Of a stretch of 64,000 bases of DNA, positions 8,606-17,675 are shown piece by piece; position 1 is the first letter of the stretch; each line of letters starts with the position of its first letter. Location of the stretch: positions 62,001 through 126,000 of the IMG/VR virus record IMGVR_UViG_3300002835_000015, one strand, 5' to 3'. The position numbers and the translations under genes are program-made. Source of the stretch: a virus. The notes below the pieces were generated by a model. That model was not told where the DNA came from and made no database searches. It saw only the letters and a list, made by a program, of their open reading frames with translations.

Positions 8606-8993
8606 ATGTCGATCCTTTCAAAAACATTTTTTCAGTTTTGATGCCTAATGCATCTAATCTATCAGATAGATTTTTGCAGTCATAAATAGCTTTTCTGTTA
8701 TATACGACCTCATTGAATACATCGCAGTCAAGAACCTTATTTATCATATCCATGCATAGACAATTTGCATCAACCCCAGTAATTAAGAGATTACCATTCA
8801 TTCTAAGTAATTGTCTTATCTTTCCAAGAAAATTATTGATGTTATTGTGTGGTACTTGCTCTATGGTATTTATCATCACGATAGAACTGATAGAATTATC
8901 TGGTACATCTAAATTGATCATACCATTTTCTATCATAACTGGATTATAACCATCTACGCAGTCAGATATATCGTTTAATATCTGTATCTTCAT
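8577..8993 (-). CDS. SAM-methyltransferase-like protein, short
   Basis: At 138 residues this is about half a normal class I methyltransferase. It keeps the region after the cofactor loop: NSISSIVMINTIEQVPHNNI and FLGKIRQLLRMNGNLLITGVD, equivalent to the motif IV to VI stretch (D-x-I-x-x-x-HVLEH..., LKPGG-x-L-x-I) of Methyltransf_11 proteins. The glycine-rich E-x-G-x-G SAM loop is absent, so it may be inactive or structural. It overlaps both flanking genes and was probably acquired with the glycosyltransferases. Confidence 0.55.
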   Translation of the reverse strand: MKIQILNDISDCVDGYNPVMIENGMINLDVPDNSISSIVMINTIEQVPHNNINNFLGKIRQLLRMNGNLLITGVDANCLCMDMINKVLDCDVFNEVVYNRKAIYDCKNLSDRLDALGIKTEKMFLKGSTYELHAVRHN

Positions 8994-9982
8994 TTTGTTG
9001 ATTCCTCATAGGCTTCATCGAACAACTTATTCCAATTATTTACAAACTGTGTTTCTGAAAAATTATCTTCTATAGTTTTTCTAGCATTAGCACCGATTTT
9101 TTCTCTTAGGCTTTTATCATTTAATAGTAATTCTAGATATGACCTTAACTCACCCTCGTTATTTGAGATAAAGCCATTTTCTCCATTCTTGATTATCTTT
9201 GGTATCATGCACGTTGCCGTGGAAACAACAGCACACCCACAGGACATAGCCTCTAGCAAAGACATGGGTATTGGACTAAGAGTTGAACTATTAAAATATA
9301 CAGCGCACTGATTATATGAATCGACCAAATCATTTATACTTTTAGCAGCTTCTGAAAGCCCTTCTGTATCTCCTATTAGTTTTGTATTTAGTCCACTTGT
9401 TATTCTTTTCCACCCGGAGAAATTCAAACAATAATCTCTTTTAACAAAGTCATTAGCAACTGTTAAAATTGTATTATTTTTTTCAATGTCTTTGACACTA
9501 AAGGTGCTGGTATCTAATCCATGATGAATAACTTTTCCATCTAACTCCCAAGCAGATCTAGAAAAATCCGATATAAAAACATTTATGTCGCCATTCATAC
9601 TCCGCATTTCTTCAATTTGCTTTTGTGCCATTGAATTAGGGGTTGGTAAGGTGTGTTCTAAACATATGATTGGCAATCCAAGCTGCCTATTTATATTTTG
9701 AGCCATTTGAAACTGTCCAAATTTGCTCTGAACAAGAATCATATCAAAATTTAAATAATCACACAATTGATTTTCTGGTAGAATATGATAATTTGCTGGA
9801 ATATCTGTTTGATTTGAATTCCACTTTTTCATGTTTGAAATATTCAACGCATAAAACTCATGATTTGTTTTACATAGCCCTGTCTCATACCTTTCGTGAG
9901 TAGGAAAAGTAAGAATATTATACTTATCCTTTTTTGGACTATTTGCTAGACTAATAATTCTATTTGTTGTATTATTCAGCAT
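8990..9982 (-). CDS. GT4-family glycosyltransferase
   Basis: This 330-residue GT-B enzyme has the GT4 C-terminal signature: ILTVANDFVKRDYCLNF begins the nucleotide-sugar domain, and SPIPMSLLEAMSCGCAVVSTATCMIPKII carries the E-x7-E-like donor site (normally EAMACG-x-P-V-V). It ends LREKIGANARKTIEDNFS, the usual GT4 tail. It retains configuration of the donor sugar. Start ATG lies 11 bases inside the previous gene. It is one of three consecutive GT4 genes. Confidence 0.88.
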   Translation of the reverse strand: MLNNTTNRIISLANSPKKDKYNILTFPTHERYETGLCKTNHEFYALNISNMKKWNSNQTDIPANYHILPENQLCDYLNFDMILVQSKFGQFQMAQNINRQLGLPIICLEHTLPTPNSMAQKQIEEMRSMNGDINVFISDFSRSAWELDGKVIHHGLDTSTFSVKDIEKNNTILTVANDFVKRDYCLNFSGWKRITSGLNTKLIGDTEGLSEAAKSINDLVDSYNQCAVYFNSSTLSPIPMSLLEAMSCGCAVVSTATCMIPKIIKNGENGFISNNEGELRSYLELLLNDKSLREKIGANARKTIEDNFSETQFVNNWNKLFDEAYEESTK

Positions 9983-11087
9983 TTAGTATTTCCTTTATAA
10001 TATTTCCCACATTTTCATAAGAAAACTTTTCTGCACACTCTAGCCCTTTTGTTTTATCTATATTACCCCTATTGTCATAATAGAATCTCATGGCAGATTT
10101 TATCTCTTGCTCATCTGGAGTAAACCACAATTCCCTACCGGTAAAAATATTGGGAAAAGCAGAATCAGAATGTTCACAAACAGACTGTACCCCATTTATT
10201 AGTGTTCCATGATTTCTATCTAAGATATATTCTTTTGGTCCACCCTCATTGCTACATATTGGAGTATTGCCAAAGCACATAGCATCAAATGAAGGAATAG
10301 ACCACCCTTCACCGTGAGTTGTGTTGACCATACAATCACAAGATTTATGTAATATATCTATCTCTTCTGAAGTCATTTCGTCTGATATTATGATTTCTTC
10401 ATGATAATCTTCAATCTTAGGATAGATTCTTAGAGTCTTTTTAATTGAATCACACATACTTTTTACATGATTTTTTAAATCTGTTGAATTTACTCCAAAT
10501 TTCTTAATCTTAAGAACCAACGAAACCGGCTCATATGCATGAAATTCGCTATGAAAAGATTTGATAACTGATTCTATATTTTTTCTTTCATTTATATCTG
10601 CAATATAATAAAATTTGAAGCTGCTATTTTTAGCTCCAAAATTAACTCTCGTCTTTATGTCTTTTTTGTATCTACTAATATCAAATGCGTGTGGAACGTA
10701 TTTTACATTACTAAAGCCATCTTTTTTCATATTATGCAATTGAGTATTATTTGGAACCCATATTTCATCAACAAGACTCAGGCTTGTTTTCCAAGGATTG
10801 TATTTTAAAGTATTAGACTCACCAACATAGTAGGCAATATTCTTTTTGAACTTAGAAGTTCCAACTATATGGTGTGGTAATAGGTGCTGGATGCAAAAAT
10901 CAATATTGTCTAAAGACTTTTTTTCTAGCTCTGTTATCTTATCTGGTATACTAAATGGTTTTGGTGTTAGTTTTACATTCCTACAAACTACATCTATACC
11001 AGCTGAATCTATAGCATGTATTAAATCTATAGCTGCTTTTGACCAGCCGCTACTTTCTTTATAATGTCCTATATATAATAATTTCAT
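9972..11087 (-). CDS. GT4-family glycosyltransferase
   Basis: The 371-residue protein opens MKLLYIGHYKESSGWSKAAIDL, a typical GT4 acceptor-domain start with a Gly-Ser loop, and has LVDEIWVPNNTQLHNMKKDG ahead of the donor domain. The donor site reads HGEGWSIPSFDAMCFGNTPICSNEGG, equivalent to the E-x-FG-x-P-x-x-EAMA-x-G motif of GT4 enzymes, with Asp in place of the second Glu. It overlaps the next gene by 11 bases and the previous by 4. Acceptor unknown. Confidence 0.85.
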   Translation of the reverse strand: MKLLYIGHYKESSGWSKAAIDLIHAIDSAGIDVVCRNVKLTPKPFSIPDKITELEKKSLDNIDFCIQHLLPHHIVGTSKFKKNIAYYVGESNTLKYNPWKTSLSLVDEIWVPNNTQLHNMKKDGFSNVKYVPHAFDISRYKKDIKTRVNFGAKNSSFKFYYIADINERKNIESVIKSFHSEFHAYEPVSLVLKIKKFGVNSTDLKNHVKSMCDSIKKTLRIYPKIEDYHEEIIISDEMTSEEIDILHKSCDCMVNTTHGEGWSIPSFDAMCFGNTPICSNEGGPKEYILDRNHGTLINGVQSVCEHSDSAFPNIFTGRELWFTPDEQEIKSAMRFYYDNRGNIDKTKGLECAEKFSYENVGNIIKEILNAE

Positions 11088-12754
11088 GTCATCCCTCTAG
11101 CTTTCAGCATTTCGATTCTTTTGTTTTCCCAAAAATTTCTTCTTTGGCATAAATAAGCCATTTGATCATAAGCGGTATTAAAATCAAATGCATTTCTGCT
11201 ATTTTTTCCATCAAACATAGATGAATTTTCATTAAAATACATTCCACCAGTTGTGGATGTAGAACTTTGATATGTCAAATCTCTTATCATCCTTGATTCA
11301 AAGTATGAATTTAATCTTTCTGGTTCTCCTAGCACTTCCGCAATGAGCCATCTAGCAATATCTTTATGCGGTATGTTATTAGGTAATTTTTCTGGCTTTG
11401 GTTTTGGGGTAGATATCCTTGGTTGATTTTTCCAATTATCAAAATCTTCTGATATTTCTATACTATCAAAGAAACTTTCCCAAGCACTTCCGCTCTTATC
11501 CCACTGATAATGCTTTAGAAACGCTTGTCTGGTATCAAAACCTAGTCTTCTTCTTATACTGACAGGCTGTTCGAAAAACTCTTTAAACTTTTGAGCGGCT
11601 AATATATTGTCTGGAACCGCTCTAAAACATCCAGTTTCAAGTTCTTTGTATAAAGCTTTTGGAGTAAGTGGAGTTCCACCAAGATTTCTGACTACACTTT
11701 CCATAGCAGAATAATCTGTGGCCATTACTGGTACTCCACATGCGGCGGCTTCTACTTGTGGTAATCCAAAACCCTCACAATTAGCATACTGAACATATAG
11801 ATCAAACAAGTTTATGATCTTAGAAAGTTCTTCATATTCTACGCCGTGCTTTACGTTAGACAAAGATGAACCAAATTGACCAGTATATGGAGATTGTGTA
11901 ATAGCACCCTTAAATAAAGATGGGAAAGGTTTTCCAGTTTGTCCACATATATATGTAAAATATACTTTAGATGATAGCTGGTATTGCTGTAATAACTCTG
12001 GAATGTCCCAACCTAAGTCGGGGTAACTTGTATGACAATATAAATAATAATTACTGCTATCTTCTACGCTGTCTAATAAAAGTCTAAATGCTTGAAATAA
12101 ATCTGGATATAATTTTCTTCGCTGGTTTCTCATCACTGTTCCAATAATTTTAGCATCTGGATTAATTCCCATTGATGCTCTAAGTCCAGCCTTATCTTCT
12201 ATTGGTTGATAAGCACTGTGTGCAGACGGAGGAGAAATGCCAATATAGTTTATCTTACCGCCAGACTGTTGTTTCAATACCTCGCCAGCCCACTCAGAAT
12301 ATGTTAAACAGGCATCAGCGGATTCATATGTTGATACCCACTGCCTAGCCTGCGGTCTAGCATCTACTGTGGGCATAATGCACCATTTAAAATTTCTTCT
12401 AAAGGGCGACCGTTCAGCAAAATCAAGCATCCAAAAATCTCGTATATCGCATACAACGTCTGGTAAAAAGTCTAAACATACATGCTCAAACATTGTTTCT
12501 CCAAACTGAGCCATTGGATTTTGTGCGTATTGATCTTTTTCTTCTTGTGAGCAGGAATTGTCTGGAACAACTCCATAAAATTTCCAAGGTATATTTGATG
12601 CTCTTGGGTCGCTTCTTTCGCCATATGAAGCCATTTCCGCAATATCATACTTGCCAGTGCTGTATAAATAATTGAGTATTTCTCTTGTGTAAGTAGCATA
12701 ACCAGTATTTAAAAATGTTGCTTCACTGCAAAATAATATTCTGGGTTTTCTCAT
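11084..12754 (-). CDS. Large GT4-family glycosyltransferase
   Basis: This 556-residue protein is a long GT-B enzyme. It opens RKPRILFCSEATFLNTGYATYTREIL with the N-terminal Gly loop, and the donor-binding motif is NCEGFGLPQVEAAACGVPVMATDYSAMES (G-F-G-L-P-x-x-E-A-A-A-C-G-x-P), a perfect GT4 consensus. About 120 residues after the catalytic domain (from KPKPEKLPNNIPHKDIARWL) form an extra C-terminal part of unknown role. It is flanked by another GT4 gene and a GT32-like gene with four-base overlaps. Confidence 0.9.
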   Translation of the reverse strand: MRKPRILFCSEATFLNTGYATYTREILNYLYSTGKYDIAEMASYGERSDPRASNIPWKFYGVVPDNSCSQEEKDQYAQNPMAQFGETMFEHVCLDFLPDVVCDIRDFWMLDFAERSPFRRNFKWCIMPTVDARPQARQWVSTYESADACLTYSEWAGEVLKQQSGGKINYIGISPPSAHSAYQPIEDKAGLRASMGINPDAKIIGTVMRNQRRKLYPDLFQAFRLLLDSVEDSSNYYLYCHTSYPDLGWDIPELLQQYQLSSKVYFTYICGQTGKPFPSLFKGAITQSPYTGQFGSSLSNVKHGVEYEELSKIINLFDLYVQYANCEGFGLPQVEAAACGVPVMATDYSAMESVVRNLGGTPLTPKALYKELETGCFRAVPDNILAAQKFKEFFEQPVSIRRRLGFDTRQAFLKHYQWDKSGSAWESFFDSIEISEDFDNWKNQPRISTPKPKPEKLPNNIPHKDIARWLIAEVLGEPERLNSYFESRMIRDLTYQSSTSTTGGMYFNENSSMFDGKNSRNAFDFNTAYDQMAYLCQRRNFWENKRIEMLKARGMT

Positions 12755-13416
12755 ATAAAAAATCCTATTTCTTTATCTGTTCCGGGTGAATTTTTTCTGT
12801 AAGTTTCATATCTTGAGAAGGCTATGAGCCGGTTTTTATATACGCAGCACCACCTATTATTCATTGGAGTTTCTTGTCCTATACCTATAATTTTATCATT
12901 ATCAATATAGTCATTTGATATAACCTCATCTACTGAAAGGAAGTTTTTAATATTTTTATACATATCTCTAGTAGTAAAATAGAAGGCGTCATTTGATGAG
13001 GTCGGATTCATTATGTCTAATATGCAATTTTTAATGATTGGGTGATCTGATTCACAATATAAAAGAGCTTGAAATGTAGTATTCTGGCAAGCACCAGAAT
13101 TAATGCTGAAAAATTCTATGTTATCAGAAATATAACTTGATATTGGGGCAATATGTTCAATGTCTATATCGCAATAATAACCACCATACTTTAGTAGATA
13201 ACAATATCTAAAAAAATCACCTCTTGTGCATCCAAGATTTAGGCTATTAAAAAAGTCTACATACGATGAATCGTATTCTTTTGATAAGAATGAAACAATA
13301 TCATTATCTGTAAAAAAGAGTAAATTTTTATCTGAATTCAATCTTTTGATGTTATTGAATACATAGTTAGGAATATTATCATTTCTATATGTTAGTATGA
13401 TATTATTTGGTATCAT
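12751..13416 (-). CDS. GT32-type glycosyltransferase (DXD sugar-binding)
   Basis: The 221-residue enzyme shows the Gly_transf_sug pattern: an MIPNNIILTYRNDNIP start, SLNLGCTRGDFFRYCYLLKYGGYYCDIDIE around residues 80-105 (the D-x-D in Y-x-D-I-D and the preceding R-D-x-x-R-Y-x-x-L-Y-x-x-GG). This family uses a retaining mechanism on mannose- or glucose-containing acceptors such as OCH1. It is the first gene of the glycosylation island in transcription order and abuts the SSB-like gene. Confidence 0.85.
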   Translation of the reverse strand: MIPNNIILTYRNDNIPNYVFNNIKRLNSDKNLLFFTDNDIVSFLSKEYDSSYVDFFNSLNLGCTRGDFFRYCYLLKYGGYYCDIDIEHIAPISSYISDNIEFFSINSGACQNTTFQALLYCESDHPIIKNCILDIMNPTSSNDAFYFTTRDMYKNIKNFLSVDEVISNDYIDNDKIIGIGQETPMNNRWCCVYKNRLIAFSRYETYRKNSPGTDKEIGFFI

Positions 13417-13728
13417 TCAGTCCTCAATGTCGCCATGGCAAAAATCAAATTCATTTACCCTAAATATTATTTCAGAACTATCCTTATCTGGATGTTTGGC
13501 AGAAGCACTAACCACTAATTTGGTTCCTTTTGTTGCATATTTTTCTATGGTTTCTGCACCAGTATGCCAAGCTTCACAATTTATATAAGTTGGAATTCTA
13601 TTTTTTTCCCCGCTTTTAGTTTTGCGGTAAGTATAGACTACCATAGTAAATTCTGCTAAAACTACATCATTCACAACAGAAACGTTGGGATTTTCTACTA
13701 AATATCCCGTAAAAGAACATATATTCAT
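13417..13728 (-). CDS. SSB-like OB-fold protein (second SSB)
   Basis: A 103-residue single-stranded DNA-binding-type protein. NICSFTGYLVENPNVSVVNDVVLAEFTMVVYT matches the N-terminal strand pattern of bacterial SSB, and YINCEAWHTGAETIEKYATKGTKLVVSASA matches the 'C-x-x-W-x-x-x-A-E...GD-x-V...G' core. The acidic C-terminal tip (GDIED) is shorter than the usual DDDIPF tail. GGAG precedes the ATG. Lying directly downstream of the DnaE genes, it probably serves the phage replisome; another SSB gene is at 48902-49234. Confidence 0.75.
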   Translation of the reverse strand: MNICSFTGYLVENPNVSVVNDVVLAEFTMVVYTYRKTKSGEKNRIPTYINCEAWHTGAETIEKYATKGTKLVVSASAKHPDKDSSEIIFRVNEFDFCHGDIED

Positions 13729-13779
13729 TCAAATCTCCTATCTTAATATATTAGCAACGACTGATCAAAAAAACAACCG

Positions 13780-15351
13780 TTAAATTTCATGAATCTTATC
13801 TACTATAAATGATGTATCTTTATCACTTACTGACCCACAGAAAATTAAGTTGTTTCCTTCATATAGAATATATTTATACTTTTCACGGGTCTTTGGAAAT
13901 ACTATAACACTGTCTAATATGCACGTATCATCCTCTATAGTCAAAAATGACATGACCTGACCCTTAGATTCGCCTTTATTGATGGTATAATCTGATAGTC
14001 TTTGAATGTTGGCAACTACGCACATATCCTTACCCTTCTTGCCATTGATTATTTCTTTGCAAGTTGTGTTAGCAGCAGAAGTGTCAGAAGTCTCAACCTT
14101 CGTCATTGTAACTGGACATCCTAGAAATTTGACCTCTTGATCTATAATCCAAGTTGGATCGTCTTCTAGATCATACGGTGGACTTACTAATAGTTGTATT
14201 TCATTTTCTATAGCCTGCTTCCTGTCAGCTTTGCTAGTTCCACCACCATCTTTTTTAGTCGGTGCTAAATCTCTCAAGCAATCCACAAAGGAACTCCACT
14301 TTTTATCACTATAATGATTTAATATCCAAGTCTGTTCTGCTTTGGTGAGAGTTCTATAAATTTCATAATCATAGAGAGCTTTGTTTCTAGTAACACTGCT
14401 CTTGAAATTTCTAAAGAATCCTATTGAGGCTAAAGCCTTGAATGCAGTAGAGCTAATATTTGATCCTATAAAAAGCAAGATTTCAAGCCAAGTAAATTCC
14501 TTTACTGGTTTACTCAAAGTCTTTTCAGCTTCATTTATAGTTTCTATTAACTTATCTCCGGTCGCACCCGTTAGTGACTTTACATCCTTAATACCAAAGT
14601 ATATCTTACCACGCTTAATATTGAACTTTCTTTCAAAGTTGGTTAAGCTTGGAGTTCTTGTCTCAATATCAAATAGTTTTGCCTCAGATATCAATTCATA
14701 AACTTCTTGATGAGGGTCTTGCTTTTCATTCGCGTAGAACAGGTAAGACAAAAAGAATTCCTTGGTGTTATGAGCCTTAAAGTATGCACTCCAATAAGAA
14801 CATACAGCATATGAAACACTGTGGGATTTATTAAATGCGTATCTTGATGATTTCTCAATCCATCCGAAAATTTCTTCTGCGTTCTCCTTACTTACAATTC
14901 CAACACGCTCTGCCCCCGCTATGAATGATTTTTTGACTTCATTCATGAGGTCAGCCTTTTTCTTTCCAATGGCCTTACGAAGAACGTCTGCCTCTTGTAA
15001 ATTGAAACCAGCGATTTTCTCTGCTATACGCATAGACTGCTCTTGATATACAAGAACTCCATATGTTGGCTTTAGAATCTCTTCAAGTGCTGGATGAAGA
15101 TATGTTACTTCTTCTCTACCGTGCTTACGGTCTACATAATGCTGGGTCATGCTTTTCCCATCAACAATTGCTTTCAAAGTTCCCGGCCTAATGATAGCAA
15201 TTAGTGCTGATAGTTCTTCAATATTATTTGGTGCAACTTTTTTAGACCATGATTTTCCAAGGTTACTTTCTAATTGAAAGATTCCCTTAGTCTTGCCTTC
15301 TGCGAACAGTTGCCAAGTTGTTTTATCATTATAGTCTAAATTATTTAACAT
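13780..15351 (-). CDS. dnaE: DNA polymerase III alpha, C-terminal half (fingers, HhH, OB)
   Basis: The product (523 residues from ATG 15351) is the second half of a DnaE polymerase. It starts at the fingers: LFAEGKTKGIFQLES, then IRPGTLKAIVDG, YVDRKHGREE, YGVLVYQEQSMRIAEKIAGF, LRKAIGKKK and RYAFNKSHSVSYA, all strong DnaE motifs. The end is an OB-fold (GQVMSFLTIEDDTCILDSVIVF). It lacks the PHP and palm, which lie in the gene at 16014-17639. The start overlaps the exonuclease stop by 11 bases; upstream in-frame codons read through that gene's end and are less likely. The two halves must assemble as separate chains. Confidence 0.92.
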   Translation of the reverse strand: MLNNLDYNDKTTWQLFAEGKTKGIFQLESNLGKSWSKKVAPNNIEELSALIAIIRPGTLKAIVDGKSMTQHYVDRKHGREEVTYLHPALEEILKPTYGVLVYQEQSMRIAEKIAGFNLQEADVLRKAIGKKKADLMNEVKKSFIAGAERVGIVSKENAEEIFGWIEKSSRYAFNKSHSVSYAVCSYWSAYFKAHNTKEFFLSYLFYANEKQDPHQEVYELISEAKLFDIETRTPSLTNFERKFNIKRGKIYFGIKDVKSLTGATGDKLIETINEAEKTLSKPVKEFTWLEILLFIGSNISSTAFKALASIGFFRNFKSSVTRNKALYDYEIYRTLTKAEQTWILNHYSDKKWSSFVDCLRDLAPTKKDGGGTSKADRKQAIENEIQLLVSPPYDLEDDPTWIIDQEVKFLGCPVTMTKVETSDTSAANTTCKEIINGKKGKDMCVVANIQRLSDYTINKGESKGQVMSFLTIEDDTCILDSVIVFPKTREKYKYILYEGNNLIFCGSVSDKDTSFIVDKIHEI

Positions 15352-16021
15352 ACAAATTTCCGTCAGCAAAAGCCTTATCAAAGTTCATGTTTTGGTATAC
15401 CGCACGATGAGTTTTCATAAGCTTAATAAATATATTTGCTTCATCTTTAACGTCCTGTAGAGCATCGTGAGCATTGTCAAAACTTAAGCCCATTCTCTCA
15501 CGCAAAGAATCCATGCTTATAGATCTAACACTGGGATCGCTTTCAGTCCAAGCAAATACACTATCCATGATATCTATCTTATAGACTCTACTGAATAGTT
15601 TTTGCTGCTCTCTCTCTTTGTCCCAAGGTCCAAAATCTCTACATAGTCTGTTTATTATGTGCATATCGAAGCCAATTATATTAAAACCAACAGGGATAGG
15701 ATTAAAAAATGGTTCACCCTTCCAGTTGTATTGATCAACAAATTTTGTAAATTTATTCCATACGGACTTTAAGGATGGTGCTAATTCTAATTGCTCCCTT
15801 GTCTTCTTTGTTATCTTTAGAGCTTCATCTTGTATGGGGTCAAATCCAGCCGCTATAGCTTTTTCATCATCAAAAATAGGCTTAATTTCACTGTTGAATT
15901 GCCCCTTCATCTGCAATGTTCTTCCATCTAAGGCAATAGCGGCGATTTGTGTTGGTTGAGTACGATGTGGATTGCGTGATCCTGTTTCAAAATCAAATAT
16001 AATATAGTCTCTATTAGCCAT
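15341..16021 (-). CDS. DnaQ-like 3'-5' exonuclease (DEDDh)
   Basis: The 226-residue protein carries the DEDDh set: FDFETGS (D10, E12), VGFNIIGFDMHIINRL (D119), and NAHDALQDVKDE (H185, D190). This is the epsilon-type proofreading exonuclease fold. The gene lies exactly between the two DnaE halves and overlaps both (8 bases upstream, 11 downstream), which suggests that the products form a proofreading polymerase complex. No clamp-binding motif is obvious. Exonuclease function is well supported; assignment as the replicase proofreader is inference from position. Confidence 0.9.
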   Translation of the reverse strand: MANRDYIIFDFETGSRNPHRTQPTQIAAIALDGRTLQMKGQFNSEIKPIFDDEKAIAAGFDPIQDEALKITKKTREQLELAPSLKSVWNKFTKFVDQYNWKGEPFFNPIPVGFNIIGFDMHIINRLCRDFGPWDKEREQQKLFSRVYKIDIMDSVFAWTESDPSVRSISMDSLRERMGLSFDNAHDALQDVKDEANIFIKLMKTHRAVYQNMNFDKAFADGNLYVK

Positions 16022-17639
16022 TAGATACTCCTGTTAGTTCTTCAATCTTCATAATTTTATCTAGCAAATTGATTCCTAGAACGTCAAACTTTACGTGGCC
16101 CAGTGCCTCTAAGTCTGCCATTTCAAGTCCAGCCACCTTTTCTGACGAGCCTTTTTGTTTTACCATTGGGCATACCTTTTGAAGTGGCTCTGCTGAAATT
16201 ACCACACCGGCAGCGTGTTTGCCTTGAGTTTTAAATGTTCCCTCTATCTGAATAGCTTGTTCAAAATATTCAGCATACTCTCCCTCAAGTTTTCCATCTT
16301 CTGATATTCTACAGAAATCTCTTAGATCCTCAGAGTTATTAATCAAAGCCCACTTAATAATAGATCGATCTTCATCATCCATTTCTGCTAATTGATCTGA
16401 GATTCTTGCTTCGTCTGGTATACAGTTACTTATAGCATTCATTTCAGAGAATGAGCAAGCCTCATTAACACGTAAAACTTCCTTAATAGCACTCTTTCCT
16501 TGAAGTCTTCCAAACGTTAACATTTGGCTAACTCGACTATTCCCATACTTATCTTTTAGATATGCAATAATTTCATCACGCTTAGTACCGGGAACGTCTA
16601 TATCAATATCTGGTAGAGATATATGATCAGCACTGTTTCTTCCAGCGTTATAAAATCGTGCAAATAGAAGGTCAAACTCTATTGGGTCAATCTTCGTTAT
16701 GCCAATTAAATATGAGATTAAACATCCTGCGGCAGATCCTCTACCGGGACCAGATAGCCAACCCATATCATTAACGTGCTTTATAATATCACGAACAATA
16801 AGAAAATATCCGAATAGATTAGCATCTTTAATAACATCAAACTCTTCCTTGAATCTACTCAAATACTTCTGCTTATCTTCTTCGTTTGATACCTTGTTTT
16901 GATCTATTAATATTTTCTTCCAGCCAATACGACATAGTTCCTTGAGATAATCTTCTTCTGATGCCCCTTTTGGACATTCAAATTTAGGCAACATTGGCTT
17001 GCTGAGAATATCGTAGTCTTCACACTGGTCATAAATCTCTTTTAGTTTAGATGAGTCTAAGCCCTTAGATTCGTCTTTGTCTTTAACGTAGAAAGAGTCT
17101 TGCATAAAATATACCAATTTATCCATATGCTCTTGGGGATATTTTGAGTCTACATTTATACCACCGCTGTTGTCTGGCCTAATGCATTTCTTTATTTTTG
17201 GTAGCGTAGTCTTCATATCAGAACATAATAATATTCTGTGAAGTTTGGCATCTTCCCTATTTGTATAATAACTAATAGGCATTGATTCAGTAGGAGCATT
17301 ATAGACACTAATCAAATTTTTACTGATATTTGTGTTGTCATATTGCTCTGGTAATTTACCATTTTCATCTAGTGATGAAACCATCTCAATTAACTCGTAC
17401 CACCCATCTTTATTCTTAGCAAAAAGTGTAGCAAAATCAAATGAGCATCCAATGATGGGCTTTATACCCTGTTTTTTGCAGGCTTTATAAAAAGCAACTG
17501 CACCAGATAATGTTTTATAATCACAAATACCACATGCTGGATATCCATTATACTTACATTTTTTAGCCAATTCTTCTGGCTTTGAATAACCTTTGAGCAA
17601 ACTGTAATGGGTATAATTCTTCAACGGGAACCAGTTCAT
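16014..17639 (-). CDS. dnaE: DNA polymerase III alpha, N-terminal half (PHP and palm)
   Basis: The 541-residue product starts with a PHP domain (THYSLLKGYSKPEEL) but the usual 'TDH' reads GICDY, so metal-binding His residues are lost. The palm follows: GWLSGPGRGSAAGCLISYL, SLPDIDIDVPG (D344, D346) and, at the very end, VKFDVLGINLLDKI with the third catalytic Asp D519. The chain stops about 20 residues later, exactly where the fingers should begin. TKIDPIEFDLLFARF and GKHAAGVVISAEPL are also DnaE signatures. AAGGAAAT precedes the ATG, and a near-consensus sigma-70 promoter lies just upstream. Confidence 0.93.
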   Translation of the reverse strand: MNWFPLKNYTHYSLLKGYSKPEELAKKCKYNGYPACGICDYKTLSGAVAFYKACKKQGIKPIIGCSFDFATLFAKNKDGWYELIEMVSSLDENGKLPEQYDNTNISKNLISVYNAPTESMPISYYTNREDAKLHRILLCSDMKTTLPKIKKCIRPDNSGGINVDSKYPQEHMDKLVYFMQDSFYVKDKDESKGLDSSKLKEIYDQCEDYDILSKPMLPKFECPKGASEEDYLKELCRIGWKKILIDQNKVSNEEDKQKYLSRFKEEFDVIKDANLFGYFLIVRDIIKHVNDMGWLSGPGRGSAAGCLISYLIGITKIDPIEFDLLFARFYNAGRNSADHISLPDIDIDVPGTKRDEIIAYLKDKYGNSRVSQMLTFGRLQGKSAIKEVLRVNEACSFSEMNAISNCIPDEARISDQLAEMDDEDRSIIKWALINNSEDLRDFCRISEDGKLEGEYAEYFEQAIQIEGTFKTQGKHAAGVVISAEPLQKVCPMVKQKGSSEKVAGLEMADLEALGHVKFDVLGINLLDKIMKIEELTGVSNG

Positions 17640-17675
17640 ATATTTCCTTATTCAAAATCAAGAGATCAACAACTT

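Noticed and set aside
13780-17639. Split intein or simple frameshift as the cause of the divided dnaE
   Set aside because: No intein motifs flank the break, the usual DnaE intein site (YAFNKSHS) is intact, and a complete exonuclease gene separates the halves with normal starts and overlaps.
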